Assembly: GCA_029582155.1 (NCBI GenBank)
Contig: CM055901.1
Location: 8,040,874-8,104,873, forward strand
Origin: Panopea generosa
Taxonomy: Eukaryota; Mollusca; Bivalvia; Adapedonta; Hiatellidae
Length of the DNA: 64,000 nt
Direction of reading: 5' to 3'
Position 1 is the first letter of the stretch. Every line of letters starts with the position of its first letter. Made by a program: the position numbers and the translations under genes. Below, piece by piece: positions 10,690-22,393 of this stretch. The notes beneath the pieces are model-generated. The model saw only the letters and a list, made by a program, of their open reading frames with translations. It was not told the origin of the DNA and searched no databases.

Positions 10690-11574
10690 TTAATAAAAAC
10701 TAGTGTTGTTTTAGGTGAAACCGGTAGTTCAGACATCAACGCTCTATTTACCTGGCTGGATATAACTATTGATATTAATTAATTGATATTTCTAAATTAT
10801 TGTTGACTAGTATAAGTTGCAAGATTGCAATGTTCATGACTATTGATGTATTATTTAATATGTATCATTGGAGTATATTTTGCAAACCTCAAAGAGTCTC
10901 CCAATTCAAGCATTGCGGTCCAAACATACTGTTTTTTATCATTGTCACTGCATACTTGTTCAATATTCGGGAGAACCCCCTCGCTGTTTTTAAATCCGCT
11001 CCTACATGTGATTGTCCATTTATTTGCCATACACGCACGTGGCCCTAATATCACTGCTGCCGATGTTTTGATGCACATGTTACGTCCTGGGAAAACTTTG
11101 ATCATCGCTCGTGCCGTACACGCGTCACACATCATCGCTCGTGCCACACACGCGTCAAATCGATGTGATATGAATATATGCAACATTTGATGTCAATACC
11201 GGAAGCAGAATTTTAAGACTTCCGCCCTCGACTGTTTCTGCTTTCAGAAGTAAAGTAAAAAATTAATTACACTCAAATTAAAACATAATTGATTTTTAAC
11301 ACCAATTACTAGTTTGCTTATTAAAGAGATGGGTTTGTGTGTTAAGGGAGTTTGAGTTTCGGACTTTTTCTTTCTTTTGACGTGTTTTTCTTTATTTTGA
11401 CGTGGTCCAGTGGTAACACATAGGACACAAAATTAGGGAGAAATACTTGGTCATTTGGGAGGGCTTTATCAATATGGTGGGAAACCATAGAGATGTTTAA
11501 TTACTCAACACTGTTTATAACCAATACAACGATGTGCCGCTGGGAGCCATCGCGGCATATTTAATATTTTAAGT
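10690..11574. other. No gene seen; short 30-bp doublet
   Basis: Open frames lie on both strands over the same stretch at about 10843-11190, but none shows a family motif. A 30-bp unit containing ATCATCGCTCGTGCC and CACGCGTC is present twice at about 11099-11158. Confidence 0.5.
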
Positions 11575-11915
11575 AAAGACGAAACAATGAACAATGAAAC
11601 CGCGATGGTGCAAAAGTCGGAACAACGAAACTACAATGTGAAAAGTCGAAACAACGATGGTGAAAAGTCGAAACAACGATGTGGAAATTCGAAACAACGA
11701 TGGTGAAAAGTCGAAACTACGATGGTAGAAAGTCGAAACAACGATGGTGAACAGTCGAAACAACGATGGTGGAAAGTCGAAACAACGGTGGGGAAAAGTC
11801 GAAACTACGATGGTGAAAAGTCGAAACAACGATGAAAACTCAAAACTACCATGTTGGAAAGTCAAAACTACGATAGTGAAAAGTCGAAACTAAGATAGTG
11901 AAAAGTTGAAACAAT
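11575..11915. repeat. 22-bp minisatellite
   Basis: About 15 imperfect copies of GTCGAAACAACGATGGTGAA plus AA. Because 22 is not a multiple of three, frames through it cycle, and the 98-residue minus-strand frame is an artefact of low stop content. Confidence 0.9.
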
Positions 11916-12004
11916 TGTTGTTTTGTTTCGACTTTTCTTAATTTAATTTAAAATTATGTCCGGACACCGTACAAAAATACATGTGCAGAGGTTAAGAGTG
12001 GGAT

Positions 12005-12185
12005 ATTATTTTATACTAATTTATTTCAGCTCGATTGCGAAGTAAGCTCAGAGCTTATATAAATCGATGTTTAGTCCGCTTCCCAGTACTGCCGGGATGT
12101 TGTTTTTAGGGGCCAACGGGCTGTGCTAAGGAACGAACCCACAACATCTAGTGTGAGCGAATAATAATCAATCCACTGCTGCAGG
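12005..12185 (-). mobile_element. SINE-B, degraded
   Basis: The reverse complement has a B-box-like GTGGGTTCGTTCC followed by a body containing AACAACATCC, AGCGGACT and AGCTCTGAGCTTAC. It matches the minus-strand copy at 13540 and the head at 49739. The A-box region is eroded. Confidence 0.65.
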
Positions 12186-12445
12186 ACGGGTCGAGTTAAT
12201 TATGTAAAAACGTATTTGATGTATAAATGTGCTTACATACGGTTTTAAAAATGGTTAAATACATGTTTTTGTATAGTATATGATTTCAGATCATTGCCTA
12301 TTGTACTTTTTTTTAAAGTTTTGTGCCATAACGAACAACTTATTTTGCTCAATACTTCGAAAAGGGACGCAACTCTTTTGGACTTGAGTTAATTAGACTA
12401 AGCGTCCGTTTGAAATGTAACCAAGCTGTAAAACCGGGAGGCGAC

Positions 12446-12471
12446 GGCGTTTGTTTTATTTATTTATTTAT

Positions 12472-12531
<60 letters not shown>

Positions 12532-12533
12532 TT

Positions 12534-12564
<31 letters not shown>

Positions 12565-12568
12565 TTTC
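12446..12568. repeat. (TTTA)n microsatellite
   Basis: Roughly 30 ATTT/TTTA units with two slips. Confidence 0.95.
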
Positions 12569-13169
12569 ACTTGATTTGACGACTATAAATGAAATTTAAG
12601 CTAAAATACTAGACGAAAATTATTTTTTTCAAAGTTTATTTCCATTATTTTCCGACGCTCCGAATCCCATGAGGAATAATCATAAATATATAATTACAAA
12701 TATGGCGACAACATCTTATAGATCTAATGAACTGCATATTACATAATTATATACGATATCATTTAGCACTTAATTCTTTGATATGTAGTTCTACATAGAT
12801 TGGTTGAGTCTGCCAGACCAATTTTGTACAAATTGATCTTTAATTCTTTGTTAAACATTGCATAAAAAATAAATCGACATTTCGAACGTTTTGAAAAAGC
12901 CAAGCCTCATAAAAACCAAGATTTACAGAGTAAATATATTAATAATGAACACCAACTTTCCTTATTTGGGTTATTTTCAAAATCGCTTCTTTTGAACATT
13001 AAATAAACCTTACACCCACTTAACACCTTGCTGGCATTTTTATACATGGATGTATCATTTGCTATCTTCGCAATCCGCTTCTTTCTGAAAAAGGTTAAAA
13101 AGTATGGCTAAGATTAAGAGATTGGTATTGTTACACATTTTACGACTTGTAGAGTCATGACTACATGTG
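12569..13169. other. No gene seen
   Basis: AT-rich non-coding sequence, nothing recognisable. Confidence 0.55.
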
Positions 13170-13400
13170 TAATAAGGCCTTGAGCAGTTACCGAGTGGTC
13201 TAAGGTGTCGTCTCAAGATCACTTACCTCCAATCGCTGAGATCGTAGGTTTGTGTCTCGCTCACTACAAAAATTTTAAGTGAGAAAGTGTGTCAATTACT
13301 TGCAGAAGGACAGTGGTTTATTCTGAGGTCTTCCTCCACAAATAAAACTGAATGTGTCATGAGTCGAAGATGGCGGTATTGAGTGTGTATAATATCAGAG
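13170..13400 (+). mobile_element. SINE-D, leucine-tRNA-like head
   Basis: The head reads CCGAGTGGTCTAAGGTG, the A-box pattern of tRNA-Leu/Ser, with a weak B box (GTAGGTTTGTGTC). The body has GTGAGAAAGTGTGTCAATTA, CTTGCAGAAGG and GGTCTTCCTCCAC, resembling the conserved central domain known from metazoan SINEs. Relatives occur at 37170, 57080 and 61045. Confidence 0.75.
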
Positions 13401-13539
13401 ACATCAACTTGATGTTTGTAACAGCAAAATGAGTAAGACTCTCGTTTGTTTTTTATATAAAAACCGGCAGTTGGACATTGACCTTGTCTTTGTTATATTT
13501 AAAATAATTAATTATTTAGTAACTCAGTTTTTTACTAGT

Positions 13540-13708
13540 TATTTCAGACTGACTGCAAAAAAATCTCAAAGCTCATATGAACCTATCTTGAGTCCGCTAG
13601 CTGTGTAGAATCAGTACGGAGTGTTGTTTTTTTAAAGGTATTGGGTCGAACTGGGGATCAAACCAACAACTTCTTTTTTTATCCACTACACTACCGCCCC
13701 GCTTCAAA
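13540..13708 (-). mobile_element. SINE-B
   Basis: The reverse complement starts GGGGCGGTAGTGTAGTGGATA (A box), continues to a B-box-like TTGGTTTGATCCCC, and has the ACAACACTCC / AGCGGACTCAAG body seen at 12005. Same family as 49739. Confidence 0.75.
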
Positions 13709-14339
13709 TGTTTATATTTAGGCCTAGTAACTGTGTCAAATATATTCCAGTAGTAGCCTGATTTAACTATGCGTGGGTTGACGGATTTTTTATTATTTGG
13801 ATGTCCGATCTGTTGTCCATCTGCTGCCTCGGGAGACCATAGCAAAGAGACGTGCAATATTTCGCACTAATTCCAGCAGGTATTCCTCAGCTGCAGACTT
13901 ATATGCATACATGCACTGTGCATCGGTTTTATTGTTATTGGTCAAGTTCGATTTAAAAAAAGGAACCGGAATCACCCATGTGTGTTTATTGGTTTGCTGA
14001 GTAATCGACCGTTATTTATAATGTTATTTAGATCTATATTGGTGGTGAACTAATAACTTCATTGAATTGAAATGAATTGAAATTGAACGTTTACCCGTCA
14101 ACTAAAATGACATCATATAGAATATTATGACGACACATGACGTCACAATATCAACCTCGTGCGTTTTCACAGTTTTTTAGCAAGTTTCAGGAGTTTGATT
14201 TGTTGTAAGAGTGTCTTAGTTATAGCCGGTCAACACTGGTAAGTCCTTTTATTTTAATCATACTGTGTAACCAATGTCCGGCACTTGTTCGGAGAGGAGC
14301 CGTTGGCTCAACTGGTTCGAAAATGCGTTTGGTGGTTTT
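13709..14339. other. No gene seen
   Basis: Overlapping small frames occur on both strands around 13790-14000 with no conserved motif; nothing else is supported. Confidence 0.5.
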
Positions 14340-14882
14340 CATTGTGGTGTATTAAAGCTGGTCGTGTGGAAATGTTTAGATTTTCCAAGATGGCTGCGCA
14401 TGATGACTAGGAATGGTATGTGTCTCAATTTTCATTGAATACATCGTTAATATAAGACCTAATGTAATACGATTGTAGTATTTGATAAAACAATACATAT
14501 TCTTTCTCTAGTTACACGCGAACTGGTCCAAATCTGTTTTATTTGCTTGCAAAGGTATTTTGAACATGGACATATTTACGGCTGTCAAAAGTAGCGGAGA
14601 ACCAATGGATTTTTGGCTTCGTGTCTCATTATTTGAAATGATATTAAGTTGATTTAAATCATTTGTAAAAAAAACTACAAAAGTGTACGGTTTTAGAGAC
14701 CATGCCTGTTTGGCAAGTGTACCGTTTAAAGAATTTAAAACTCCACGATTTGGGGTTGGTTTCGATCGAGATATTGTATAAGGAAATTGAGACGCTTACC
14801 GTAAGGCCTTTCCTGGTCATCACGGGTCGCCATCTTGGAAAATCTAAACATTTCAACCCTACCAGCTTACACCACAATAGTC
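14340..14882. mobile_element. Element with about 75-bp terminal inverted repeats
   Basis: The left arm 14340-14415 (ATTGTGGTGTATTAAAGCTG, then GAAATGTTTAGATTTTCC and AAGATGGC) is matched by the reverse complement of 14803-14882 with few changes. The 390-bp interior is AT-rich. Reading frames on both strands cross the right arm and are shadows of it. It is best read as a MITE or foldback element of unknown superfamily. Confidence 0.75.
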
Positions 14883-15884
14883 TAGTTAGTTTAAACATAT
14901 TTTATTGCATAGTTCACATAGCAAACGGGTTGGGCCACAAGTTCTAGCAACATTAGAACCACAGTAGTTCTATGAGGAACATTATTATTCGGCTGCATTG
15001 AATCCGTTCAGTTTAATTTTTCAAAAGCTTTCTGCCATTTATATGTTTGGTTTAACATAGTTTATTGCATAATTCACATGATATCACAAGGAAACAAGTT
15101 TGGCCACAAGTTTTAGCAACGTTAGTTACGACCTCGCCGTTTCAATATAGATCTACACATAACATTATAATCAAAATGGCAATTATAACATTCTGATATT
15201 AGGGGTCAAAACTACCTCGTATGTCCAGAAAGAGTGGTCAAAACGGCGGTACATATGTACTAACCAAGCTACAGGGAGTGTTCCCCCTACCCCGAGGTAT
15301 CTATCTTGACTACATTTTCCGGGTACATTCGTAGCTCGGAGACTATCTGTTTTTAAAACTCCTATATAACAATCATGTATTTTAAAACATAAATGGAACC
15401 ATCGTATTATCTAACTGGTAGTCGTATTTTATCAGTTCTCCACTCTCGTTTGAGTAGTCACCTTAAGTTTGATAGATCTACTTTCTTAAATTATGTAGAC
15501 TAACACTTGGCGCAAGATGTGACGGATGTAGTAATGAAAAAGAAGACGCCGAGAATTTCTTTTATGCAATGACCTATATATACCGATGAACAAATTTGTC
15601 TTTTTCGTTCTACACGGGTGTTTTTATTTGGTAAGAATACATATATCAGTGACAAATACATTTACACAGGTACAACAATTCATTAAAAACACGAAAAATT
15701 TTGTCAACAACTTACTCATTTTATGCATCCCTCCATTGCAACAGAACAATATTATGACAGACTTTAGAAAAACACATGTCATGTATTTTCTCTCTTTTTC
15801 TTATATCAAATTTTTATTATTTTCTATTTTTATCTTTCTCTTTTTTCATTGTTGCTTTATATCATATTGATAATAATAATTTAA
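14883..15884. other. No gene; short direct repeat
   Basis: A block of about 60 bp (TTTATTGCATA, TTCACAT, GGCCACAAGTT and TAGCAAC) occurs twice, at about 14897-14955 and 15058-15125. A hydrophobic frame at 15586-15870 has no recognisable motif and lies in AT-rich DNA. Confidence 0.5.
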
Positions 15885-16560
15885 ATAAGTGATATCACCT
15901 ATTCGAATCAGTGATATCACTTGCTCATTTCAAAGAAGGGATATCACCTAGTTGAATAAGTGATATCACCTATCAGAATAAGTGATATCACTTATTCGAA
16001 TATGTAATATCACTTATTTGAACAAGTGATATCACCTATTCAAATAAGTGATATCAGTTTGAATAGGTGATATCATTTATTTAAATAAGTGATCACATAT
16101 TCGAATGAGTGATATCACTTGTTCATTTCAAACAAGTGATATCACCTATTTGAATAAGTGATATTACCTATCAGAATACGTGATTAACATTTATTCAAAA
16201 TGAATAGTGATATCGCTTGTTCGAAAAGATGATATCACTTATTTGAACAACTGGTATATGTTCGAATATGAATAAGTGATATCACCTTTTTGAATAAGTG
16301 GTATTACCTATTCGAATAAGTAATATCACTTGTTCATTTCAAATAAGTGATATAACCTATTCGAATAAGTGATATCACATTCAAATAAGTGATATCACTT
16401 ATTCAAAATGAACTTGTGATATCACTTGTTCGAATAAGTGATATCACTTGTTCAAATTAGTGGTTTCACCTATTGGAATAAGTGATATCATCTTTGGGAA
16501 GTGATATCACTTATTAAAAATGAACCCATAATATTACTTGTCCGAATAGATGATATAGGT
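15885..16560. repeat. 22-bp palindromic satellite
   Basis: About 30 imperfect units built on GTGATATCAC, itself a palindrome, alternating with TATTCGAATA-type spacers. Some segments are fully self-complementary; AATAAGTGATATCACTTATT at 15977-15996 is a perfect 20-bp palindrome. Single-stranded DNA or RNA from here would fold into many hairpins. Confidence 0.92.
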
Positions 16561-17019
16561 ATTAAATCGTTTAGACACTGGTTCGATGGATTGAGCGGCC
16601 CCTTGTCCCAATGACTATATTCAAGCGTCACAAACCTGTGACATTTTAAAAATTTGAAACTTGAAGAAATATTCATAATCAGATGTTCAGTTTGATCGTA
16701 TTTTTCTTATAATATACTACATTCCCCGGAATGTCAAATATATATATACGTTTGATTATATTAACTTTGAAAAGAACCTCAGACACTTGGGATGTTCACC
16801 AGGCAATACTTGAACCAGGTCAATGTTTTCACATGGTCAGAAGTTTCCCTTGATCCTTGCAAAAATTGAGAATATCTGGGTCATAAAACCACCAAAATGA
16901 TAATCACTGTTATTTAGCTTAGGCGTTGCTGTGGGGGTTCGAGGAATTTGCCAAATGCACTGGTTTTGCGTTACGTTACGTCGAGACGCTGTAATTTTTT
17001 TGAATACATACCTGCAAAT
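16561..17019. other. No gene seen
   Basis: Unremarkable flank of the large inverted-repeat element. AAAT at 17016-17019 is the candidate left target duplication. Confidence 0.5.
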
Positions 17020-18514
17020 CGAGGGCTTGGTGTGAAACAGTTGTAACTGATGTTTTCATCGAAACTGATTTTTTTCCAGTAAAAATTATAACTTTGAATA
17101 TTAAAGTTTGACCCCTCAAATTGTATATTTGTCCAATGGTTGTATCTCAAAAAGTCAGATTCCTTGGAAATTGGTGCGAAACGGTTGTAACTCAAGTTAC
17201 AACCCTTCCACACTGAAAATCCAAATAATATCTTGGTGTGAAACAGTTGTATCTGAAGATTTATGTCCAAATCCTTAAAATGTAGAGTGAATATTTTAAG
17301 AATATTTGTTTTTATATGTATATTATAAACTAACATTTATATTTTCTTTGTTGTTAATTTTTAAAAGTTAAACTTCTTTATAAACTAGAGCTCTAACTAG
17401 TACAAATGTATTTCTTGATTCAGAAATGACATTGGTATGTGGTAATGCTTGTGTACATATTAACGTTGAGAATCTATGTACTGTTATAAGTTATTCAGCA
17501 GCCCCACTCAATTTAAAAGGCAATGTTTCCTTTGAAATTACCCATCAAGGATACAAGTGGCAGTATTACACTTGAAAATGGTATTGACCCTGATGCAGAA
17601 TCTAATTTCTTGATTTGAGCCTATTTTAGATGGGAAATATATACAGTAGTCCAACATACTGCAATTCTCCAAGTAGCCTTTTGACTATTTTTTATTTTGT
17701 GCCTCCCAAGACCACCGGATATGCAAATAATGAAAAAGCCACATCCATCCACATCTTATTTAATGAGGCCAATACCTATAGATGCAAACTTTTTTATCAG
17801 AAGAGGCTATCAAGCATGCTGATTTCAGACGTGTATAAATTTAACTTTGTATCTGATTACCCAGTATGAACACTCAAGAACAAGTTGACATTTAAATTCA
17901 TGAATGCATTGATGATTTAAATGACAGTGTTACATTTTTATAGCAATGATAGAAATGTGTTTGATGCAACTTTTGACTGTTGGTCTTAGTGTTTCTAGAT
18001 ATATACCAATTGTGAAAGCAAAAGTTTTCACTTGAAGCGTTTTAATCTGCTACAGTCAGTCTTTTTACACATCCATTTTAATCTATCTTCCAACGACCCA
18101 AGAAAGATCAAGGTGGTCTATGAAATGCATTTGAAAATGTCTCAGCAGGACAAATTTGGGGTCTGATTTAACCATTTATGAAGTGGGTTCCATTGCTAGT
18201 CAATAGCAATTAAAACTGCATGTGGAATCGCTTGTGTCTCTTTTATTTTTATTAAAACAATAATCAGAAGAAGACAAGACAATTTATAATTACAGTACCA
18301 CCGAAAACAATAATAGGTTTTACAATGTCATGTCGGTTTTGCCTGCAGAGGTTCAATCTTCTTTCTATCACTCATAAATATTAAGAGAATGCACAGAATG
18401 AGGGAGACTCTATCCATGCTTCTACAGAGTGTGCCAGTAAAAATAGTTGTGCATAATTATACAACCTCACAGTGGGCAGCAATTTTGAGATTGAATGATC
18501 AAATTAATATTTAG

Positions 18515-18665
18515 CATCTTTTTTATGCCATTAAGGGCTAACAGCACAGTCGATCAGTTGACCTATTCTTACCTGAGATCATGGAAGCCTAATTAGAATT
18601 CAGAATACAACCATCTTCGCAAGCAATGATGTGAAGTACCAGTTCAGGAAACCCTTACTTTATTC
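18515..18665 (-). mobile_element. SINE-C fragment nested in the 3.6-kb element
   Basis: Contains ATGCCATTAAGGGCTAACAG and GATCAGTTGACC, the reverse complement of the family-C 3' body. Head and central domain are missing or eroded. Confidence 0.6.
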
Positions 18666-19584
18666 AGGAAATATGCATGTTTAGTTTTTTTCATTTGATA
18701 AATCTTGCCCTTTTAATCAAAAATTTTAAAATTAACGCTGAAATGATAATATTTAGTGGGGATCAACACAAGTATTAAACTGTTTATTGTCTGCCCCCTA
18801 TCAGTTCAACTATCAGTCTGATTATGATGGTGAAGTATTCACTTTTCCATAAATGAGTCGACCACACCTGGTCCATCAACTATTGAACTAGAACAGTTGA
18901 GGGATCATTTTATCCCAATCACACCAGCAATGTTATTGATGTGGATCTTTTGTCTCCATGACAGAAATTGTTATTCCAAGGGTACATAGTTTAATCCATT
19001 ATACATATTGTTACCTTATCACATGTACAAGTAAATTTATAATAAAATACTTTTTGCATTGCTAATTTTAAGGTTTTAAGCAAGTGTTATTTTATAAATT
19101 TAGTTCTTGAAAAGATAAGTTATGGTCTGTTTAACTGTAATACAGTAAAACGCATTATTATAATGATGTATTTCAGTGGAGCTTCATAAAAATCACAACC
19201 AAATTGGATGGCAATGAGTTGATAATTTTAAACCTTTCCTGAAAGTTGTAACCAAACTACATTATCAATGCAAAATGAAATAACCAGTATGCTGAAGCAC
19301 TATCATGGTCTTTAAATTTGTATGATAGCTTAAAGTTAACCAAAACCAAACTTTTTGCATTTTTGACCAGAATGGTTGCCGACCTGGGCCTGCATTTCAT
19401 CACTATATGATTGAGAACCACATCCATTTCCTATTTTGTCAGAGAAACTAGCATTAAGGGTTCTTTTCTTATGCTGTAGCTCATTTCTGTTATTTTCTCT
19501 GTATTTATAATTAAAAAGTTATGAATAAGTTTTATTTTAGTAAAAATTATCAGTATTTTATCCTAGTGTTGAGTAACGTTCAAA

Positions 19585-20000
19585 TAGAATGAATAGGGTT
19601 TTATGGCGTATCACACATTATAGGTTATTCGACGCCAACAGGAAGGAAGATTCCAGGTTCACTCTACATGTACAAAAACAACAAATTAACATACAGATTT
19701 AAACAAAAATACACCAACAAATGAATATGCAGAATGAACCTAGAACCTTGATACCTGCAGAACTGCAGAGTTTCAGTAAATTCTATCATATTACTCAAAT
19801 TGTTGCTTCTTACGACATGCATGAGCCACAGTGGTACTATTATTGCCATCACTTATATGGCTCCCTGAAACCACACAGGGGTTGATAATTTAACCACAAT
19901 AGTGAACATGACAAAAAATGATAAAATGAACATGATGGAGGATTCCTACCCCTCTACAGAGATCGGCAGTGATTCTATTCTTAGCCGGAACCACACGGGC
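19585..20000 (-). mobile_element. SINE-E, full length, 15-bp target duplication
   Basis: A minus-strand copy of the retroposon at 7076, from GCCCGTGTGGTTCCGG at 20000 to an ATTC tail at 19585. TGAGTAACGTTCAAA flanks it at 19570-19584 and 20001-20015 without mismatch, so this copy is young. It lies inside the 17020-20606 element, so it postdates that element's insertion. Confidence 0.9.
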
Positions 20001-20606
20001 TGAGTAACGTTCAAACAATGTCATGGTCTTTATCATACCTAATACTGTCGTTAAAAGTGCTAAAAATGTAGAATATATAAGAAATATTTATTCCTAAATA
20101 ACCTGTATTTAATTTGGATATCCGTTTGTTACAGAAAGTGACTGAAGAAACTATATAATGGTCATTAGATTAAAGAATGTATTACTTTCCCATTGTTTTG
20201 TTATAAAATACAACAAAAAAAAAAATTGGTATTCAAGCTAAATTATTTTAAAATAGAGTAAATAAAAGAAATATCTATATATAATAAACACATGAAAAAG
20301 ATGTTTAAAAATGCATTTGACATTTGCATTAATTAAGAACAAAAATCCAGATACAACCCTTTTGCACCAAGAAAAAATTTGCAAAATTTTGGTGCGAAAG
20401 GGTTGTAACTGGGTCTTCATCAAATATCTTCTTTTTTAAGCTAAATGACTATTTTCTGTCAGTCTCTATTGAAATCATCCACAAAATTGAAAATGATAGT
20501 CTTAAGACAATAGATATGAACAAAAAATAAAAGAATGAAGAAGTTCTTTGTCTTTCCTGAACAATTTAGGAATATTGAGTTACAACTGTTTCGCACCAAG
20601 CCCTCG

Positions 20607-21150
20607 AAATGGTAGATTGACAAATTCTTAGTCAAACTCGATGACATAAACGTTACATAACGAGTTTCTGATAGTTCGTGATTTTTTATTTCAACCCACC
20701 CACACACACACACACTTAAACACACACACACCGACTTCCATGTTAGTCAAGCTATTCTAAATTTAACCTCCAGATAATTGCCACAGAAAATATTTTCAAT
20801 GTAATCAGTAGATTAACATAGGGTAAAAAACATATCAAAAGTCTAACAAAATATATTTAGTGGAACATGGTGAATTTTAACCTTGAAATATAATAAAAGT
20901 GTTCTAAAAAACATGTCCGCTTTAGACCACGCTTCAGTCATCCAGTAAAAAGCATCCAGTGAAACAGATCAAAGCAAATAATTCACGTGTTTGCAGACAT
21001 TTACTCTTCACTTTATGAGGTGAGTTGCGCTTTATTGTTTTGTTCCGATATCAGTTTTCTATAAAGTAACAGTATATCAGCTAACATGACTAATAGTAAT
21101 ATTAATATTTGTCTCTAAAAGGTAGTATTAAGGAATAATGGTTATGTCAT
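20607..21150. other. No gene; short CA tract
   Basis: Two CA runs occur near 20691-20731. The rest is AT-rich non-coding. TGTCAT at 21145-21150 is the left target duplication of the next element. Confidence 0.55.
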
Positions 21151-22387
21151 CAGTGTTTTCTCCAGAGCGCGTTTCTTGCGTTTTTGACGCAATAAATTCT
21201 CATCTGACGCAATCAACTTTGTTCAGTGCGTCCACTATGACGCAACCTTAAAAACACAGAAATTCAAATTACGCATATTTGTTTCGGCAAGCTGGTTTCA
21301 GAGTTATTTTTACAATGCCAGCCGATTTGACAGATCACGTGGTCTGATTCAGGGCAATCCCAGTCATGCAATTCTACCAAGTTAAATAAACGCTTTAATT
21401 GGTTACGAACGCTTTATTGATGCAATCGCATAGACGATTATGATCACATACATAATTTTCCGCGAAGCAATAGTGTAGTTTGAAGACAACATCTGTGAAA
21501 ACAAACGTACCCTGCAACAATAGTACTGACATATACCCAGTTTTAGGTTGTTTGTATGTGGAAGCGTGAAACTTTTCATAAAAGTTGTTTAAATGTACGA
21601 AAGATACTCTATCTGAAAAACTTTTTATTTTGTTTTCTATAAGGTATCGAGACGCGCATGCGCGACATTTTAATACCAGTTTAAACATCGGCTGGTCCAA
21701 GTTTTACGGCAGTATTCCTGGCACCGTCTATGTTTCTGTAACGGACGATTAAAAGGTTGTTGAAAAAAGAAATTAATTTTATTTTGAAAAATGATTACTT
21801 AACTTCAAAAATTTAATTAATTTTTGTGAAGTTTCCATTAAAATGTATTTTATATTATTTTTTAAGATAAAATTTCTCTAAAATGAGTCTAGCTTTGAAG
21901 AGAAATGCTTTTGGAAAAAAGAAAAGAAAAACAAAATTTGTTTTCCAAAGAGTATAATGCTATACATGTAGTTCAGCAAATATAAAATATTGAAAGAATT
22001 TTAGTGTTTCTCATTAAAAATAGTTAGGGCCTTGGTGATTGAGCAGTGGCCATAACATTTGAAAAGTTCACGACCAAAGGGACAAAATCATAAAAACAAC
22101 TACTAAGTTTCAAGTTGTTGTAACTTATTGCCAGAATTGAAACATTCGTTTGGAGTTAAATTGTTTTGAAGTTGTTATCTTAAGTTGCAGTTTTGATGGA
22201 GACATTCGTGTGAAACAGGAAGTAAAACTGTTTTAGTAAAATATGTATTTTTTAACTCCATTTATTCATGTTTATTAAATTTAAAACTAGTCAATTGATG
22301 ACCCCCAGATTTTGAAAATGACCCCTAGATTTTTAGTCAGTGGGTCATCAATGACCCCCAAAAAATTAAAAGCTGGAGAAAACACTG
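21151..22387. mobile_element. hAT-like non-autonomous transposon, 15-bp perfect TIRs
   Basis: The element begins CAGTGTTTTCTCCAG and ends CTGGAGAAAACACTG, perfect 15-bp terminal inverted repeats. TGTCAT lies directly outside each end (21145-21150, 22388-22393). CAGTG termini are common in hAT elements, whose target duplications are usually 8 bp and sometimes 5-7, so the class is probable, not certain. The 1.2-kb interior has no transposase; a 101-residue minus-strand frame at 21395-21700 shows no motif. Confidence 0.8.
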
Positions 22388-22393
22388 TGTCAT

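Larger units (their letters stand above)
17020..20606. mobile_element. 3.6-kb DNA transposon with terminal and subterminal repeats
   Basis: The left end CGAGGGCTTGGTGTGAAACA followed by GTTGTAACT is matched in reverse complement by the right end (20577-20606) with one change over 29 bp. AAAT flanks both ends (17016-17019, 20607-20610), a tentative 4-bp target duplication. The motif TTGGTGYGAAA..GTTGTAACT recurs inside the termini at about 17172-17200, 17232-17260, 20350-20372 and 20389-20413 in both orientations, as transposase-binding arrays often do. The interior has only short interrupted frames (for example 17630-17869) that I cannot assign. Two SINEs are nested at 18515 and 19585. Superfamily unknown. 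Confidence 0.7.

Noticed and set aside
10843..11190. Overlapping frames of 111-115 residues on both strands
   Set aside because: Mirror-image open frames over the same DNA, no family motif, no splice or start context, and a short internal repeat at 11099-11158 explains part of the openness.
11569..11865. 98-residue Phe/Ser-rich frame on the minus strand
   Set aside because: It lies entirely in the 22-bp minisatellite, whose sequence happens to lack stops on that strand.
15586..15870. 94-residue hydrophobic protein
   Set aside because: AT-rich Phe/Ile/Leu-rich frame with no motif; such frames are expected by chance in this composition.
16971..17336. 121-residue minus-strand frame
   Set aside because: It overlaps the terminal and subterminal repeats of the 17020-20606 element and shows no domain.
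21395..21700. 101-residue minus-strand gene inside the hAT-like MITE
   Set aside because: No transposase or other motif, and overlapping only element-internal sequence.
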